The notes under the pieces: generated by a model
Told to the model about the DNA's origin: nothing
What the model saw: only the letters and a program-made list of their open reading frames with translations
Databases searched by the model: none
Shown here: positions 45,559-54,437 of the stretch, in pieces
How the letters are laid out: each line of letters opens with the position of its first letter
How positions within the stretch are numbered: the stretch's first letter is position 1
Origin: Streptomyces sp. MMG1121
Lineage (GTDB): Bacteria; Actinomycetota; Actinomycetes; Streptomycetales; Streptomycetaceae
Assembly: GCF_001280015.1 (NCBI RefSeq)
Contig: NZ_LGDV01000038.1
Coordinates: forward strand, 186,001-250,000
Length of the DNA stretch: 64,000 bases
Direction: 5' to 3'
Translations under genes and position numbers: made by a program

Positions 45559-46164
45559 TCAGCCCCGGGCGGGCCACCGCTGCGGGCTGCGGCCCAGCAG
45601 ACGCAGTGCCTGCTCCAGCGGACCGGAGCCCTCGGGCACCTCCAGCGCCGGGCCGAAGGAGAAACCCGGCCCGCGCCGGCCGGGATCGGCCGGCACCGCA
45701 CGGGCCACGGCGAGCGCGGCGTCGAGGACGTGGCCGGGGAACTCCACGGCGGTGCCCAGGGTGGCGGCGACGTCCCAGGCGTGCACCACATAGTCGACGA
45801 AGTGGAAGCCGACCGCTCGGCCGCCCGGGACGCCGCCCAGGTTCGGCAGCGCGAACTCCCGTCCTGTCACGCCCGGTTCGGCGAAGGCTGAGAGGACCGA
45901 AGCGGCGGCCGACCGGTGCGCGCGGGCGGGTTCGCTCAGGTCCTCGGACTCGCGCCAGTGCTCCGGCTCCTGCCCCGCTCCGCGCGCCGCGGCGGCGAAC
46001 CCGAGGTGCTGTGCGGTCATGTGCGCGACGAGCCGACGCAGGGTCCAGCCCGCGCAGGGAGTGTCGCGCGTCCAGTCCGCGGGCGTGGCCAGGTCCACCA
46101 CGCGCACGGCCTCCTGGACGGCGATCCGATCGAGTTCCACGAAGTCCGCTCCGGTCACAGTCAT
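45559..46164 (-). CDS. TIGR03086-type mycothiol-dependent maleylpyruvate isomerase-like protein
   Basis: 201-aa DinB-like protein. N-terminal helices carry ADWTRDTPCAGWTLRRLVAHMTAQHLGFA (metal His in VAHM), with FHFVDYVVHAWDVA near residue 130 giving further metal ligands (H and D). C-terminal GFSFGPALEVPEG and SGPLEQALRLLGR are family marks. Members bind metal and use mycothiol; actual substrate is unknown. ATG at 46164 has no ribosome site; TATGCT lies a few bases upstream, so a leaderless mRNA is possible. Confidence 0.85.
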   Translation of the reverse strand: MTVTGADFVELDRIAVQEAVRVVDLATPADWTRDTPCAGWTLRRLVAHMTAQHLGFAAAARGAGQEPEHWRESEDLSEPARAHRSAAASVLSAFAEPGVTGREFALPNLGGVPGGRAVGFHFVDYVVHAWDVAATLGTAVEFPGHVLDAALAVARAVPADPGRRGPGFSFGPALEVPEGSGPLEQALRLLGRSPQRWPARG

Positions 46165-46240
46165 GGCCCGAGCATAAAACAAGGCGAACGATCGTGCTTA
46201 TTTTTTGACGCCGTGCCGATACCGCCAACCGAGGTGCGGG

Positions 46241-46879
46241 TCAGGTGACTTGGGGGAGCGGGACGCCGTCCTCGGCCGCGGAGCGCAGCCGGGCCGCGAT
46301 GCCCACCCGGGCCCTGCGGTACGCGGTCTCCTCTTCGTGCAGCACCGACAGGGCGTTCGCCGTCTCCAGCAACGCCACCAGCTCGAAGGCGAGTTGGCCG
46401 ACATCTGTGCCGGCGCGCAGCTCACCCGCCGTACGGGCCTCCTCGATCGTCCGCTCCACGTACGCCGACCAGTCGCGCTGCGCACGGACCGCGGCGTCGT
46501 GCAGCGGCCCGCTCCGGGCGTCGTACTCCGCCATGACGCCGTAGAAGAAGCAGCCGCCCGGGAACACCCGGCCGCGCGAGTACTCCAGCCACAGCTCGCA
46601 CAGCCGCCACAGCCGGCCGACGCCGGCCGGGGTCTCGGCCGCCGGGCGGAGCACCCGCTCGGTGAAGATCCGCCCGGCCTCCCGCACGGTCGCCAGCTGA
46701 AGCTCCTGCTTGGAGCCGAACAGCGCGAACACCCCGCTCTTGCTCAGCTCCAGCTCGGTGGCGAGACGGCCGACGGTGAGCGCCTCCAGGCCCTCGACCG
46801 AGGCGATCTCCACCGTGCGGCGCAGCACCAACCGACGGGTGCGGTTGCCCCGTTCGACCCGGCCGTCGACCCGCGTCAT
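46241..46879 (-). CDS. TetR-family transcriptional regulator
   Basis: 212 aa. The HTH is LTVGRLATELELSKSGVFALFGSKQELQ near residues 38-66. The C-terminal ligand domain contains GGCFFYGVMAEYD and a helical tail, resembling TetR_C regulators with a conserved Cys. ATG with AGGAGG five bases upstream, 9 bases after the Pth2-like gene, so co-transcribed with it. Target unknown. Confidence 0.92.
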   Translation of the reverse strand: MTRVDGRVERGNRTRRLVLRRTVEIASVEGLEALTVGRLATELELSKSGVFALFGSKQELQLATVREAGRIFTERVLRPAAETPAGVGRLWRLCELWLEYSRGRVFPGGCFFYGVMAEYDARSGPLHDAAVRAQRDWSAYVERTIEEARTAGELRAGTDVGQLAFELVALLETANALSVLHEEETAYRRARVGIAARLRSAAEDGVPLPQVT

Positions 46880-46888
46880 CCCGTCCTC

Positions 46889-47581
46889 CTAGCGCAGCGC
46901 GGGGTGGTCCGCGACGACCGTGCAGCTGCCCGGAGCGATCTCCGTGAAGCCGGCATCCCGAACGACCGGCAGCCCGCCGCCGGTCAGCCGGGTCCAGTCG
47001 GCGGGGGCGGCGGCGCGGACGGAGAGCGCGAAGCCCGCGTCCCGCCAGGCGCTGCGCTCCGCCTCGGACAGTGCCCACCAGGCCAGCTGGGCGCCGTGCC
47101 CCGCCTGCGCCATGGCCTTGCCGGCCGACATCTCCAGCTCCGGGTTCAGCCACAGCACGGGCTGGGCCGGGTCGGCCGCGACGGGCGGTTCCGGGTCGTC
47201 CAGCTCGGTGCCGGACACCTGGAGCTTCGCCAGGTCCTTCGGCCAGCCGTCGAGCGGGATCGGGGGGAAGACCCGCACCTGGGCGGACTTGCCGGTCACC
47301 GTGATCCCGGGCAGCGCCTCGGCCCGCCGCCACTCCGAGCCCCGGGCCCGCCGCACGACCTTCCGGATCTGCGCGTCCTCCCAGTGGCGCACCGCGTCGG
47401 CCCATTCGCCGTCCCCGGTGGCCCGCTCGTCACCGAGCAGCACGAGCACGGCCCGGGCGGCCGTCTCCAGCGCATCGGTACGGGCGGGCGGCGCACCCCG
47501 CTCGATCCGCGCCACGAGGGGCAGCACGAATTGCGGGGCTTCGTCACGATGGTCGTCCGGGGGCATGGAATCAGGGCTCAC
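46889..47581 (-). CDS. Peptidyl-tRNA hydrolase (Pth2-like) domain protein
   Basis: 230 aa. The C-terminal part has a Pth2-like core: PVLWLNPELEMSAGKAMAQAGHGAQLAWWAL (the GK..AQ..H pattern of Pth2), then VVRDAGFTEIAPGSCTVVA. The N-terminal half (DALETAARAVLVLLGDERA, HWEDAQIRKVVRRARG) is specific to actinobacterial members. Would hydrolyse peptidyl-tRNA; since bacteria rely on Pth1, this may be an accessory enzyme. GTG at 47581 chosen. Upstream partner of the TetR gene. Confidence 0.8.
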   Translation of the reverse strand: MSPDSMPPDDHRDEAPQFVLPLVARIERGAPPARTDALETAARAVLVLLGDERATGDGEWADAVRHWEDAQIRKVVRRARGSEWRRAEALPGITVTGKSAQVRVFPPIPLDGWPKDLAKLQVSGTELDDPEPPVAADPAQPVLWLNPELEMSAGKAMAQAGHGAQLAWWALSEAERSAWRDAGFALSVRAAAPADWTRLTGGGLPVVRDAGFTEIAPGSCTVVADHPALR

Positions 47582-47633
47582 AGCAGCCAACCCTAAGGGC
47601 AGCACCCACCGCGCAACCGATCACAATGACCCC

Positions 47634-48515
47634 ATGCAACGTGACCTACGACTGACCGCCGTAGGCCGCCGCTACGGCATCCGCGGCCCCTGGGTGTTAC
47701 GAGGCGTCGACCTCACCATCGCCCCCGGAACCCTCACCCGTGTAGAAGGCGCGAACGGCACCGGAAAGTCCACCCTCCTGCGCCTGCTCGCCCGGCTCGA
47801 CGCCCCCAGCGAGGGCCGCGTCACCGGCCGTCCGCGCACGGCGTACGTCCCCGAGCGGTTTCCCTCGGCGCTGCCCTTCACGCCCCTCGGCTATCTGACC
47901 CACCTCGGCACGGTCCACGGTCTGAGCCGCGGGACCGCGGAACGCGCCGCGGGCACCTGGCTGGAGCGGTTCGGCGCGGCCGAGCACGCCGGCACCCCGA
48001 TGGCGCGGCTGTCCAAGGGCAGCAGCCAGAAGGTCGCCGTCGCCCAGGCCCTGCTCGGCGAACCGGAGCTGCTGGTGCTGGACGAGGCCTGGACCGGACT
48101 GGACGCGGCGGCGCGGGCCGAGCTGGAGCGGGCGGTGGCCGAGCGGACCGCGGCCGGCGGCGCCGTGGTGTTCGTCGACCACGACCCGCGTCGGCTGGCC
48201 GGGGCACCGGACGCGACGTACGCCGTGCTCGACGGCGGCCTCGAACGCCGTACGGCAGGCGGGAGTTCACCGGCCGGGCGGCTCGCCCTGGTCGTCGCGC
48301 GGGGGCCGGCCGGCGGGGCGCTGCCGCCCGACGCTGCGCGGACCGTCGCGTCCGCCGAGGAGACCGGCCCCGGCAGCCACCGCCTCGCCGTCCCCGCCTC
48401 CCACTCGGACGTCCTCCTGCGCGCCCTGCTCACGGCCCGCCCGCCCTGGCACGTCGTCAGCGTCACCCCGCCCCCCGACGACCCACCGTCTCGCGATGCC
48501 GGAAGCCGCCCATGA
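47634..48515 (+). CDS. ABC transporter ATP-binding protein
   Basis: 293-aa ATPase. Walker A EGANGTGKSTLLRLLARL is near residue 40, signature LSKGSSQKVAVAQALLG near 120 (SKGSSQ in place of SGGQ), Walker B LLVLDEAWTGLD near 148 and switch His VFVDHDPRRL near 180. A C-terminal extension of about 80 residues (LVVARGP..., HVVSVTPPPDD) is specific to small streptomycete exporters. No clear ribosome site before the ATG; a near-leaderless start is possible. Overlaps the permease start (ATGA). Confidence 0.9.
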   Translation: MQRDLRLTAVGRRYGIRGPWVLRGVDLTIAPGTLTRVEGANGTGKSTLLRLLARLDAPSEGRVTGRPRTAYVPERFPSALPFTPLGYLTHLGTVHGLSRGTAERAAGTWLERFGAAEHAGTPMARLSKGSSQKVAVAQALLGEPELLVLDEAWTGLDAAARAELERAVAERTAAGGAVVFVDHDPRRLAGAPDATYAVLDGGLERRTAGGSSPAGRLALVVARGPAGGALPPDAARTVASAEETGPGSHRLAVPASHSDVLLRALLTARPPWHVVSVTPPPDDPPSRDAGSRP

Positions 48516-49183
48516 CCGCACTCCTGCGCTACCAGGCCGACCTGCTGGTGCGCTCCCAGCGCTGGCTGCCGCCCGTGATCCTGTACGCCGCCTTCCTGGG
48601 GATCGGTGTGCAGAGCGGTCAGCCCGTGCTCGACTCGCTCGGCTACACGGCCGCCGGTCTGCTCCCGGTGGCCGCCTGGCTGGTGCGGATCTGTGTCACC
48701 GGCGAGCCGGACGCGGCCCGCGCCTGTGTCGCCGCCGCGCGCGGCCCTGCCCGGGCGCACCTCGCCTGTCTGCTGACCGCACTGCTCGCGGCGGCGGCGC
48801 TCGCAGTGGTGGCGACCGTGGTGGTGACGCTGATCAGTGACCCGGCGAGCAACGGCCACCGGATCCACGTACCCCCGCTGAAGGCCGGCGCGGCCGGGCT
48901 GCCCGCCACGCTCGCCTGCGCCCTGCTCGGCGCGGCCGTCGGCGCGCTCACCAACCGGCCGGTGCTGAACTCCACCGGCCGCGCGGTGCCCGCGATGCTG
49001 CTGGGCGCGCTGTTGGCGGCGGTCCTCGCGGGCTCCCCGGCGCAGGCCGCGGTCAGCGGCCTGGTCACCGGTTCGCAGACCGGCCGGGTGCCGGTGCCGC
49101 TGCTGCCACTGGCCGGGGCGGCCCTGCTGACGGCAGCGGCCTTCGCCGCGGCCGGTGGCCTCACCGCCCGCCGGTCACCCTGA
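48512..49183 (+). CDS. ABC transporter membrane protein
   Basis: 223-aa membrane subunit with about six helices (LPPVILYAAFLGIGV; LGYTAAGLLPVAAWLV; ACLLTALLAAAALAVVATVV; LPATLACALLGAAVGAL; VPAMLLGALLAAVLAG; LLPLAGAALLTAAAFAA). It starts within the ATPase stop (ATGA), so the pair forms a small exporter with the preceding ATPase. The substrate is unknown. Confidence 0.85.
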   Translation: MTALLRYQADLLVRSQRWLPPVILYAAFLGIGVQSGQPVLDSLGYTAAGLLPVAAWLVRICVTGEPDAARACVAAARGPARAHLACLLTALLAAAALAVVATVVVTLISDPASNGHRIHVPPLKAGAAGLPATLACALLGAAVGALTNRPVLNSTGRAVPAMLLGALLAAVLAGSPAQAAVSGLVTGSQTGRVPVPLLPLAGAALLTAAAFAAAGGLTARRSP

Positions 49184-49337
49184 ACAGGCGGTGCGCTGCG
49201 CCTGCGGCCTCCCCCCTCTCGGCTGCGCTGGAGCGGGGGCACCCCCGTGGCGTACGGCGGGCCGTCGGCCTTCGGCGGGCGGGCGGCGTCGATGATCGAG
49301 CAGTGCTCCTCGGCGTCGTGCTCCCGGCGAAGGAAAC

Positions 49338-50189
49338 TCAGGGGCGTCCCCGGCTCTGGCCGATCAGCTCGGAGACCTTCACGAACCGGTAGCCGCGCCT
49401 GCGCAGCTCCGGTACGACCGTGCGCACGACCCGCTCGGTGGCCGGGGCGGCGCTGCGGGTGCAGTGCATGACGACCACCGAGCCGGGCCGCACCCCGTCC
49501 AGCACCTGCCGGGCGACGGCCGCGGCGTCGGCGTCCGCGGCGAACGCGTCGCCGCTCACCACGTCCCACTGCACCGCGGTGATTCCGACCCCGTTCAGCG
49601 CGCGCAGCGCCCGCTGGTCGTAACAGCCGCCGGGAAAACGGAAGTACGGCACCGGGCGCGGCACGCCCGCCTTGCGCAGGGAGGCGTACGCCCGCTCCAC
49701 GTCCGACCGCATCCTGTCGGCGGAGACGGTCGGCAGGCCGTAGCAGTCGTCGGTGAACGCGTAGTCGCTGTAGGAGTGGTTGGCCACCTCGAACTGCGGG
49801 TCGTGGCCGAGGCTGCTGGCCTCCGTGGGATACTCCTCGGCCCACCGGCCGGTCACGAAGACGGTCGCCGGCACCTTCAGCGCACGCAGGGTGCCGATGA
49901 GCTCCGGGTTGTCGAAATGCTCGCCGGCCGCCGCGCGGGGCCCCTGGTCGGCGGTCATGTCGGCGTCGAAGGTCAGCGCGACGGTCTTGCCCAGGGTGCG
50001 CGGACCGTGCTCGAAGACGGGGGTCACACCGCCGGGACCCGGCGCGAGCACGGGCGGACGCGAGGCGGACGGGGAGGCGGGGGCGGCGGACTCGGCCGGG
50101 GCCGGGCGGGCACCGCCCGCGCTGCCACAGGCGGCGAGCGCGGCGCCCAGGGCGCAGACGGCGGCGATACGGCGTACTGGTCTGATCAT
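49338..50189 (-). CDS. Polysaccharide deacetylase-family lipoprotein with variant active site
   Basis: 283 aa with lipobox ALAACG near residue 23 and a Pro/Ala/Ser linker. NodB-fold motifs are altered: motif 1 is LTFDADMTAD rather than TFDDG, motif 2 is VANHSYSDYAFTD, where the second His of HxxxH is Asp, and motif 3 RFPGGCYD and MHCTRSAAPATERV follow. The changes leave metal coordination doubtful for a CE4 esterase, yet the TFDAD form seems constant in a streptomycete subfamily. Cell-wall glycan deacetylation or a related hydrolase role is inferred. Confidence 0.85.
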   Translation of the reverse strand: MIRPVRRIAAVCALGAALAACGSAGGARPAPAESAAPASPSASRPPVLAPGPGGVTPVFEHGPRTLGKTVALTFDADMTADQGPRAAAGEHFDNPELIGTLRALKVPATVFVTGRWAEEYPTEASSLGHDPQFEVANHSYSDYAFTDDCYGLPTVSADRMRSDVERAYASLRKAGVPRPVPYFRFPGGCYDQRALRALNGVGITAVQWDVVSGDAFAADADAAAVARQVLDGVRPGSVVVMHCTRSAAPATERVVRTVVPELRRRGYRFVKVSELIGQSRGRP

Positions 50190-50260
50190 CGTACGAACGT
50201 AGGACGGGATGTCCGCTCGCACGGAGTTACGGCGCTCGGCACGGCGGTACGGTCACCCGG

Positions 50261-50806
50261 CTAGCGGCCGTACCGCCCGGTCAGGGTTCCGGTCGCGACG
50301 GTGTGGCCGGACAGGGCCCGCAGGAGGTCGTCCGGGGTGGCGCCGGGGGCGAGGGACGGGCGGCGGTCGGTGGCGTAGACCGTCAGGACGTAGTGGTGCG
50401 GCTGGTCGCCGTGGGGCGGGCAGGGGCCGCCGTAGCCCGTCTTCCCGAAGCTGTTGCGGCCCTCGGTCGCGCCCGGCGGGTGCTCGCCCGCCGTCAGACG
50501 CGTGCTGTGCGGGCCGACGTCCCACGCCAGCCAGTGGGTGAACGTGCCGTGCGCGGCGTCGGAGTCCCTCAGCAGCAGGGCCAGGGAGGCGGTGTGCGCG
50601 GGTACGCCGGAGAGGGCGAGCGGGGGCGAGACGTCCTCCGCGTCGCAGGTGAAGCGGCGCGGGATCGTACCGCCGTCGGCGTACGCGGGGCTCGTGACCG
50701 CGATGCGGCCGGTGGTCCCGGGGGAGGGGGCGCTGTCACTGCTGCCGTGCCCGCATCCCGCGACACCGGCCAGGACGACCGCCAGGGCCGCCGAACTCTT
50801 CCGCAT
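50261..50806 (-). CDS. PEBP (YbhB/YbcL) family lipoprotein
   Basis: 181 aa with signal peptide and lipobox GVAGCG. The PEBP fold shows TIPRRFTCDAEDVSPPLALSGVP (the DxxxxSPPL motif), LALLLRDSDAAHGTFTHWLAWD and the C-terminal GYGGPCPPHGDQPHHYVLTVYA (GxPPxG, HxY). Members resemble Raf-kinase inhibitor proteins and bind anions or phospho-ligands; function unknown. Follows the SPFH gene by 10 bases in the same direction. Confidence 0.92.
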   Translation of the reverse strand: MRKSSAALAVVLAGVAGCGHGSSDSAPSPGTTGRIAVTSPAYADGGTIPRRFTCDAEDVSPPLALSGVPAHTASLALLLRDSDAAHGTFTHWLAWDVGPHSTRLTAGEHPPGATEGRNSFGKTGYGGPCPPHGDQPHHYVLTVYATDRRPSLAPGATPDDLLRALSGHTVATGTLTGRYGR

Positions 50807-50816
50807 GCCCGGCACG

Positions 50817-51617
50817 CTAGCCGGAGTGAGGGCCTCCGCCACCGTCCGGCGCGTGCTGCTGATTGCCGCGTTCCAGGAAGTGCAGCAGCTCCACCGGGAT
50901 GGGCAGGACCAGCGTGGAGTTCTTCTCGGCCGACACCGCCATCACCGTCTGGAGCAGTCGCAGCTGGAGGGCGGCCGGCGTGTCGGCCATCTGCTGGGCT
51001 GCCTCGGCGAGCTTCTTGGAGGCCTGGAGTTCGGCGTCGGCGTTGATGATCCGGGCCCGGCGTTCCCGGTCGGCCTCGGCCTGGCGGGCCATGGAGCGCT
51101 TCATCGTGTCCGGCAGGGACACGTCCTTGATCTCGACCCGGTCGACCTGGATGCCCCAGCCGACGGCCGGGCTGTCGATCATCAGCTCCAGGCCCTGGTT
51201 GAGCTTCTCGCGGTTGGAGAGCAGGTCGTCCAGGTCGCTCTTGCCGATGATCGACCGCAGGGACGTCTGGGCCATCTGCGACACCGCGAACTTGTAGTCC
51301 TCGACCTTCACCAGGGCGCTCGCGGCGTCGACCACGCGGAAGTAGACGACCGCGTCCACGCGGACGGTGACGTTGTCGCGGGTGATGCCCTCCTGGGCCG
51401 GGATCGGCATCGTGACGATCTGCATGTTGACCTTGTGCAGCCGGTCCACGAACGGGATCACCAGGGTCAGGCCGGGCGGGCGTTCGGCACCGGCGACCCG
51501 GCCGAGCCGGAAGAGCACGCCGCGCTCGTACTGCTTGACCACCCGAGCCGCCATCGCCAGATAGATCACACCGGCGGATCCCGCCGCCGCGATGGCGCCC
51601 AGCAGCTCCTGGAGCAT
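50817..51617 (-). CDS. SPFH/stomatin-like membrane protein
   Basis: 266-aa membrane-anchored protein of the slipin group. An N-terminal helix (GAIAAAGSAGVIYLAMAA) leads into the SPFH/Band 7 domain: VVKQYERGVLFRLGRV, PGLTLVIPFVDRLHKVNMQ and DSPAVGWGIQVDRVEIKDVSLP, then a coiled coil (RQAEADRERRARIINADAELQASKKLAEAAQ). Forms membrane microdomain scaffolds. ATG with AGGAGG seven bases upstream. The 5' leader has imperfect GGATCACG repeats. Confidence 0.93.
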   Translation of the reverse strand: MLQELLGAIAAAGSAGVIYLAMAARVVKQYERGVLFRLGRVAGAERPPGLTLVIPFVDRLHKVNMQIVTMPIPAQEGITRDNVTVRVDAVVYFRVVDAASALVKVEDYKFAVSQMAQTSLRSIIGKSDLDDLLSNREKLNQGLELMIDSPAVGWGIQVDRVEIKDVSLPDTMKRSMARQAEADRERRARIINADAELQASKKLAEAAQQMADTPAALQLRLLQTVMAVSAEKNSTLVLPIPVELLHFLERGNQQHAPDGGGGPHSG

Positions 51618-51813
51618 GGTGACCTCCTCACGGAGAGGATCACGGAGTGGATCGCGTCGAGGATCACGCTGAGGTCCGTTTTTGTCCGTCGAGGAAACGA
51701 TATGCCCGAGATGGGGCGGAAGCCATAAGCCCTGCTGGGAGAACGAGGCCAGGACCTGGGACCGGGCCGGGATGCCGAGGGGCGTCGGCACCCCGACCCG
51801 GAGACAGCGGCCG

Positions 51814-53310
51814 TCAGACGGCCTGCGCCACCGTGACCTTCACCGGTTCCGTGCCCGCCGCGCTGTGCCGTGCGGCCCAGTTCTCCAGGGCCGTACGACA
51901 GGCGTGGTCCAGGTGGTGGAGGCCGGTCAGGTCGAGGCGGACCGGGCGGTCCTGGGGAAGGGACTCCAGACTGTCGAGGATCTTCGGCAGCTTCAGGAAG
52001 GTCGCGTTGCCCGACAGATGGGCGTCGATCGGACCCGCCCCCTTGTCGATGACCTCCAGCTTGACGTGCGAGGCTTCCCAGGCGGTCTTGACCACCGCCA
52101 GCGCCAGGCCGATCAGCACGCCCTCGAACATGCTGACCGTCACGATCGAGACCGCCGTCACGGCCAGGACCAGCGCCTCGCCCCGGTGCTCGCGCCACAG
52201 CACCGCCAGCGCCCGGACCGGCACCAGCTTGGCACCCGAGTGGATCAGGATGCCCGCGAGCGCCGGGACGGGGATGTAGGCCAGCACGGCGGGCAGCAGC
52301 GCGGCGAACAGCAGCAGCCACACGCCGTGCAGGACGCGGGAGGCCTTCGTACGGGCGCCCGCCTGGACGTTGGCCGCGCTGCGCACGATCACCGCGGTCA
52401 TCGGCAGTGCGCCCAGCAGTCCGCACACCGCGTTGCCGGTGCCCTGGGCGACCAGCTCCTTGTCGTACTCGGTGCGCGGACCGGAGTGCAGCCGGTCCAC
52501 GGCCGCCGCGCTGAACAGCGACTCGGCGGACGCGATCAGCGTGAAGGCGACGACCGTGCCGAGCACCCCGACGCTCGCCAGCTCGCCGAAGGCGCTCAGC
52601 GGCGGCGGCTGGACGGCGCCCAGCAGCCCCCGCACCTCGACGGTGGCCACCGGCAGGTCCAGCGCGAACGCGGCCAGCGTGGCGAGACCGACCGCGGCCA
52701 GCGGACCGGGCAGCGTGCGCAGCTTCGCCGGAGCGTGCTTCCACAGGAGCAGGACCGCGATCGTGCCCGCACAGACGGCGAGCGAGGTCAGGGCCGTACC
52801 GTCGCCCAGGGCGTCCCAGAGGGCTCCGGGCAGCCCGGCTGTCTTGCCCAGCCCGGAGTCGGGGGCCTTGGCCGCCAGCGCCGGATATGCCTGCCCGGCG
52901 ATGAGGACCAGACCGATTCCGGCCAGCATGCCCTCGACGACGGAGACCGAGATGGCGCGGAAGTAGCGGCCCAGCTTCAGCAGGCCCATGCCCACCTGGA
53001 TCACTCCGGCGGCGAGGACGATCACGCCGAGGACCGGCAGGCCGAACTCCTTGACCGCCTCGAAGACGAGCACGGTCATGCCGGCCGCCGGCCCCGACAC
53101 CTGGAGGCTGCTGCCGCGCATCAGCCCGGTGACGAGGCCGCCCACGATGCCGGTGACCAGGCCGAGTTCGGCCGGGACCCCGGAGGCGACGGCCACGCCG
53201 ACGCACAGCGGCAGCGCGACCAGGAAGACGACGAGGGAGGCGGCGAAGTCCCGCCGCGCGGACGGGAAACGGGATATGAGCGGATTCTTGCTGGTCATGG
53301 GCGTGCTCAC
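51814..53310 (-). CDS. SulP-family transporter with STAS domain
   Basis: 498-aa anion transporter. About 10-12 helices carry the SulP signature region LVVFLVALPLCVGVAVASGVP (with VPAELGLVTGIVGGLV) and GSSLQVSGPAAGMTVLVFE; a STAS domain closes the protein (about 405-490; LDLTGLHHLDHACRTALENWA). The GTG start overlaps the carbonic anhydrase stop (GTGA), so the pair is co-translated. SulP proteins fused or paired with carbonic anhydrase are thought to move bicarbonate; sulfate is the other common substrate. Confidence 0.93.
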   Translation of the reverse strand: MSTPMTSKNPLISRFPSARRDFAASLVVFLVALPLCVGVAVASGVPAELGLVTGIVGGLVTGLMRGSSLQVSGPAAGMTVLVFEAVKEFGLPVLGVIVLAAGVIQVGMGLLKLGRYFRAISVSVVEGMLAGIGLVLIAGQAYPALAAKAPDSGLGKTAGLPGALWDALGDGTALTSLAVCAGTIAVLLLWKHAPAKLRTLPGPLAAVGLATLAAFALDLPVATVEVRGLLGAVQPPPLSAFGELASVGVLGTVVAFTLIASAESLFSAAAVDRLHSGPRTEYDKELVAQGTGNAVCGLLGALPMTAVIVRSAANVQAGARTKASRVLHGVWLLLFAALLPAVLAYIPVPALAGILIHSGAKLVPVRALAVLWREHRGEALVLAVTAVSIVTVSMFEGVLIGLALAVVKTAWEASHVKLEVIDKGAGPIDAHLSGNATFLKLPKILDSLESLPQDRPVRLDLTGLHHLDHACRTALENWAARHSAAGTEPVKVTVAQAV

Positions 53311-53885
53311 AGGGACTCGAAGGTGTCGGTCTGCGGGCGGTGCGCCCGTACGGCGCCGGTGTGCACCTCGTAGTACCAGGCGTGCAGGCCCAGCCGGCCC
53401 TCCGTCAGCCTCCGCTCGACACAGGGGTACGAGCGCAGGCGCAGCAGCTGGGTCAGGACGTGGCTCTGGACGCCCTCGGCGACCTCCGGGTCCTCGGCCG
53501 CGCCGGCCGGGCGCGGGGTGGCGTGCGCGAGCCAGTCGCGCACGGCCGGTACGGCGGTCAGGTCGTCGCCGCGCACCAGCGCGCCGACGGCACCGCAGTG
53601 CGAGTGCCCGCAGACGACGATGTCGCGGACACCGAGCACCTCCACGGCGTACTCGATGGTGGCTGCCTCGCTGGTGGGGTGCTGCGAGGTGTGGGGCGGC
53701 ACGATGTTGCCCGCGGTGCGCAGCTCGAAGAGTTCGCCGGGGCGGGCGCCCGTGATCAGGGCAGGGACGACCCGGGAGTCGGAGCAGGTGATGAACAGCA
53801 CCTGAGGTGACTGGCCTGCGGCGAGTTGGGCGAACTCCTCAGGGCGCTGTCCGAACGTACGGGCGTTGTCGATGAGGGGCTGCAT
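53307..53885 (-). CDS. Beta-carbonic anhydrase
   Basis: 192-aa zinc enzyme interconverting CO2 and bicarbonate. Zinc ligands are in VLFITCSDSRVVP (Cys, Asp/Arg pair) and VVCGHSHCGAVGAL (His, Cys). QPLIDNARTFGQRPEEFAQLA and ELFELRTAGNIVPP are conserved. Ends CVERRLTEGRLGLHAWYYEV. ATG at 53885 has AGGAGG about 11 bases upstream; a longer frame to 54068 has no support. Coupled to the SulP gene downstream. Confidence 0.95.
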   Translation of the reverse strand: MQPLIDNARTFGQRPEEFAQLAAGQSPQVLFITCSDSRVVPALITGARPGELFELRTAGNIVPPHTSQHPTSEAATIEYAVEVLGVRDIVVCGHSHCGAVGALVRGDDLTAVPAVRDWLAHATPRPAGAAEDPEVAEGVQSHVLTQLLRLRSYPCVERRLTEGRLGLHAWYYEVHTGAVRAHRPQTDTFESL

Positions 53886-53970
53886 ATGTGTGAGTTCCTC
53901 CTGGCGCGCCTGCACGGGCGCGTCGGACTTGAACGGGTTGTGTGTGGGGGGAGAGAGCGTGAGCCGCCTG

Positions 53971-54366
53971 TCAGCAGCGGAAGACCTGGAGTGCTGCCGG
54001 GGTGTGGGCTCTGGCGGGTCGCGCGGCATGCCGGTGCGCGGAGCCGGGGGTGTCCGGCGCGTCGGCACCGGCGGAACGGCCGGCTATGAGCGGGTGTTCC
54101 GGTGTACAGCCGGCCGAGCAGGAACGCTGCCGCTCGCGCAGGTGGGGGGTGCCCACGGGGTCGCCCGCGCGGCCCGGGACGCGCAACGAGCCCACGCCGT
54201 CGCGCGCCGGCTGGGCCGGGGAGGTGATTTCAGGCTCTGCTTTGGCCTGTGCCTGACCGAGAGTGTGCGCAGATGCGAAGGTTCCCGTGGGGGCGAAGAG
54301 CTGGAGCGCGAGCAGGAGTGCGGCGAGGAGGGTGAAGCGGGTCCGGGCCGTTGTACCTCGGAACAT
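53971..54366 (-). CDS. Small secreted protein of unknown function
   Basis: 131 aa with a clear Sec signal peptide (ARTRFTLLAALLLALQLFAPTG, likely cut after TFASA). The mature part is Pro/Ala/Arg/His-rich and contains two Cys (SCSAGC) and one near the end, hinting at a disulfide. No family recognised. ATG with AAGGGGGG upstream. It lies between the carbonic anhydrase and zapE genes, and an AT-rich 30-base palindrome is 72-101 bases upstream. Confidence 0.7.
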   Translation of the reverse strand: MFRGTTARTRFTLLAALLLALQLFAPTGTFASAHTLGQAQAKAEPEITSPAQPARDGVGSLRVPGRAGDPVGTPHLRERQRSCSAGCTPEHPLIAGRSAGADAPDTPGSAHRHAARPARAHTPAALQVFRC

Positions 54367-54411
54367 GCGCCCCCCTTCCGTCCGTTCGCATCTCTTGCGT
54401 GCACCAAGCAT

Positions 54412-54429
54412 TGGTCAATGAATGGTCAA
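54412..54429. repeat. Direct repeat TGGTCAA, spaced 11 bases
   Basis: Two TGGTCAA copies start at 54412 and 54423. On the minus strand each reads TTGACCA, a -35-like box, upstream of the small secreted protein gene. One may be its -35; the pair on the same helix face may be a regulator site. Confidence 0.4.
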
Positions 54430-54437
54430 GACGCAGA

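Noticed and set aside
46920..47633. Long N-terminal extension of the ABC ATPase at 47634
   Set aside because: It runs antisense through the Pth2-like gene and shows no ABC similarity; it is an open frame only by composition.
51620..51665. Imperfect GGATCACG repeats before the SPFH gene as a regulatory array
   Set aside because: Copies are few and diverged; chance in GC-rich leader sequence cannot be excluded.
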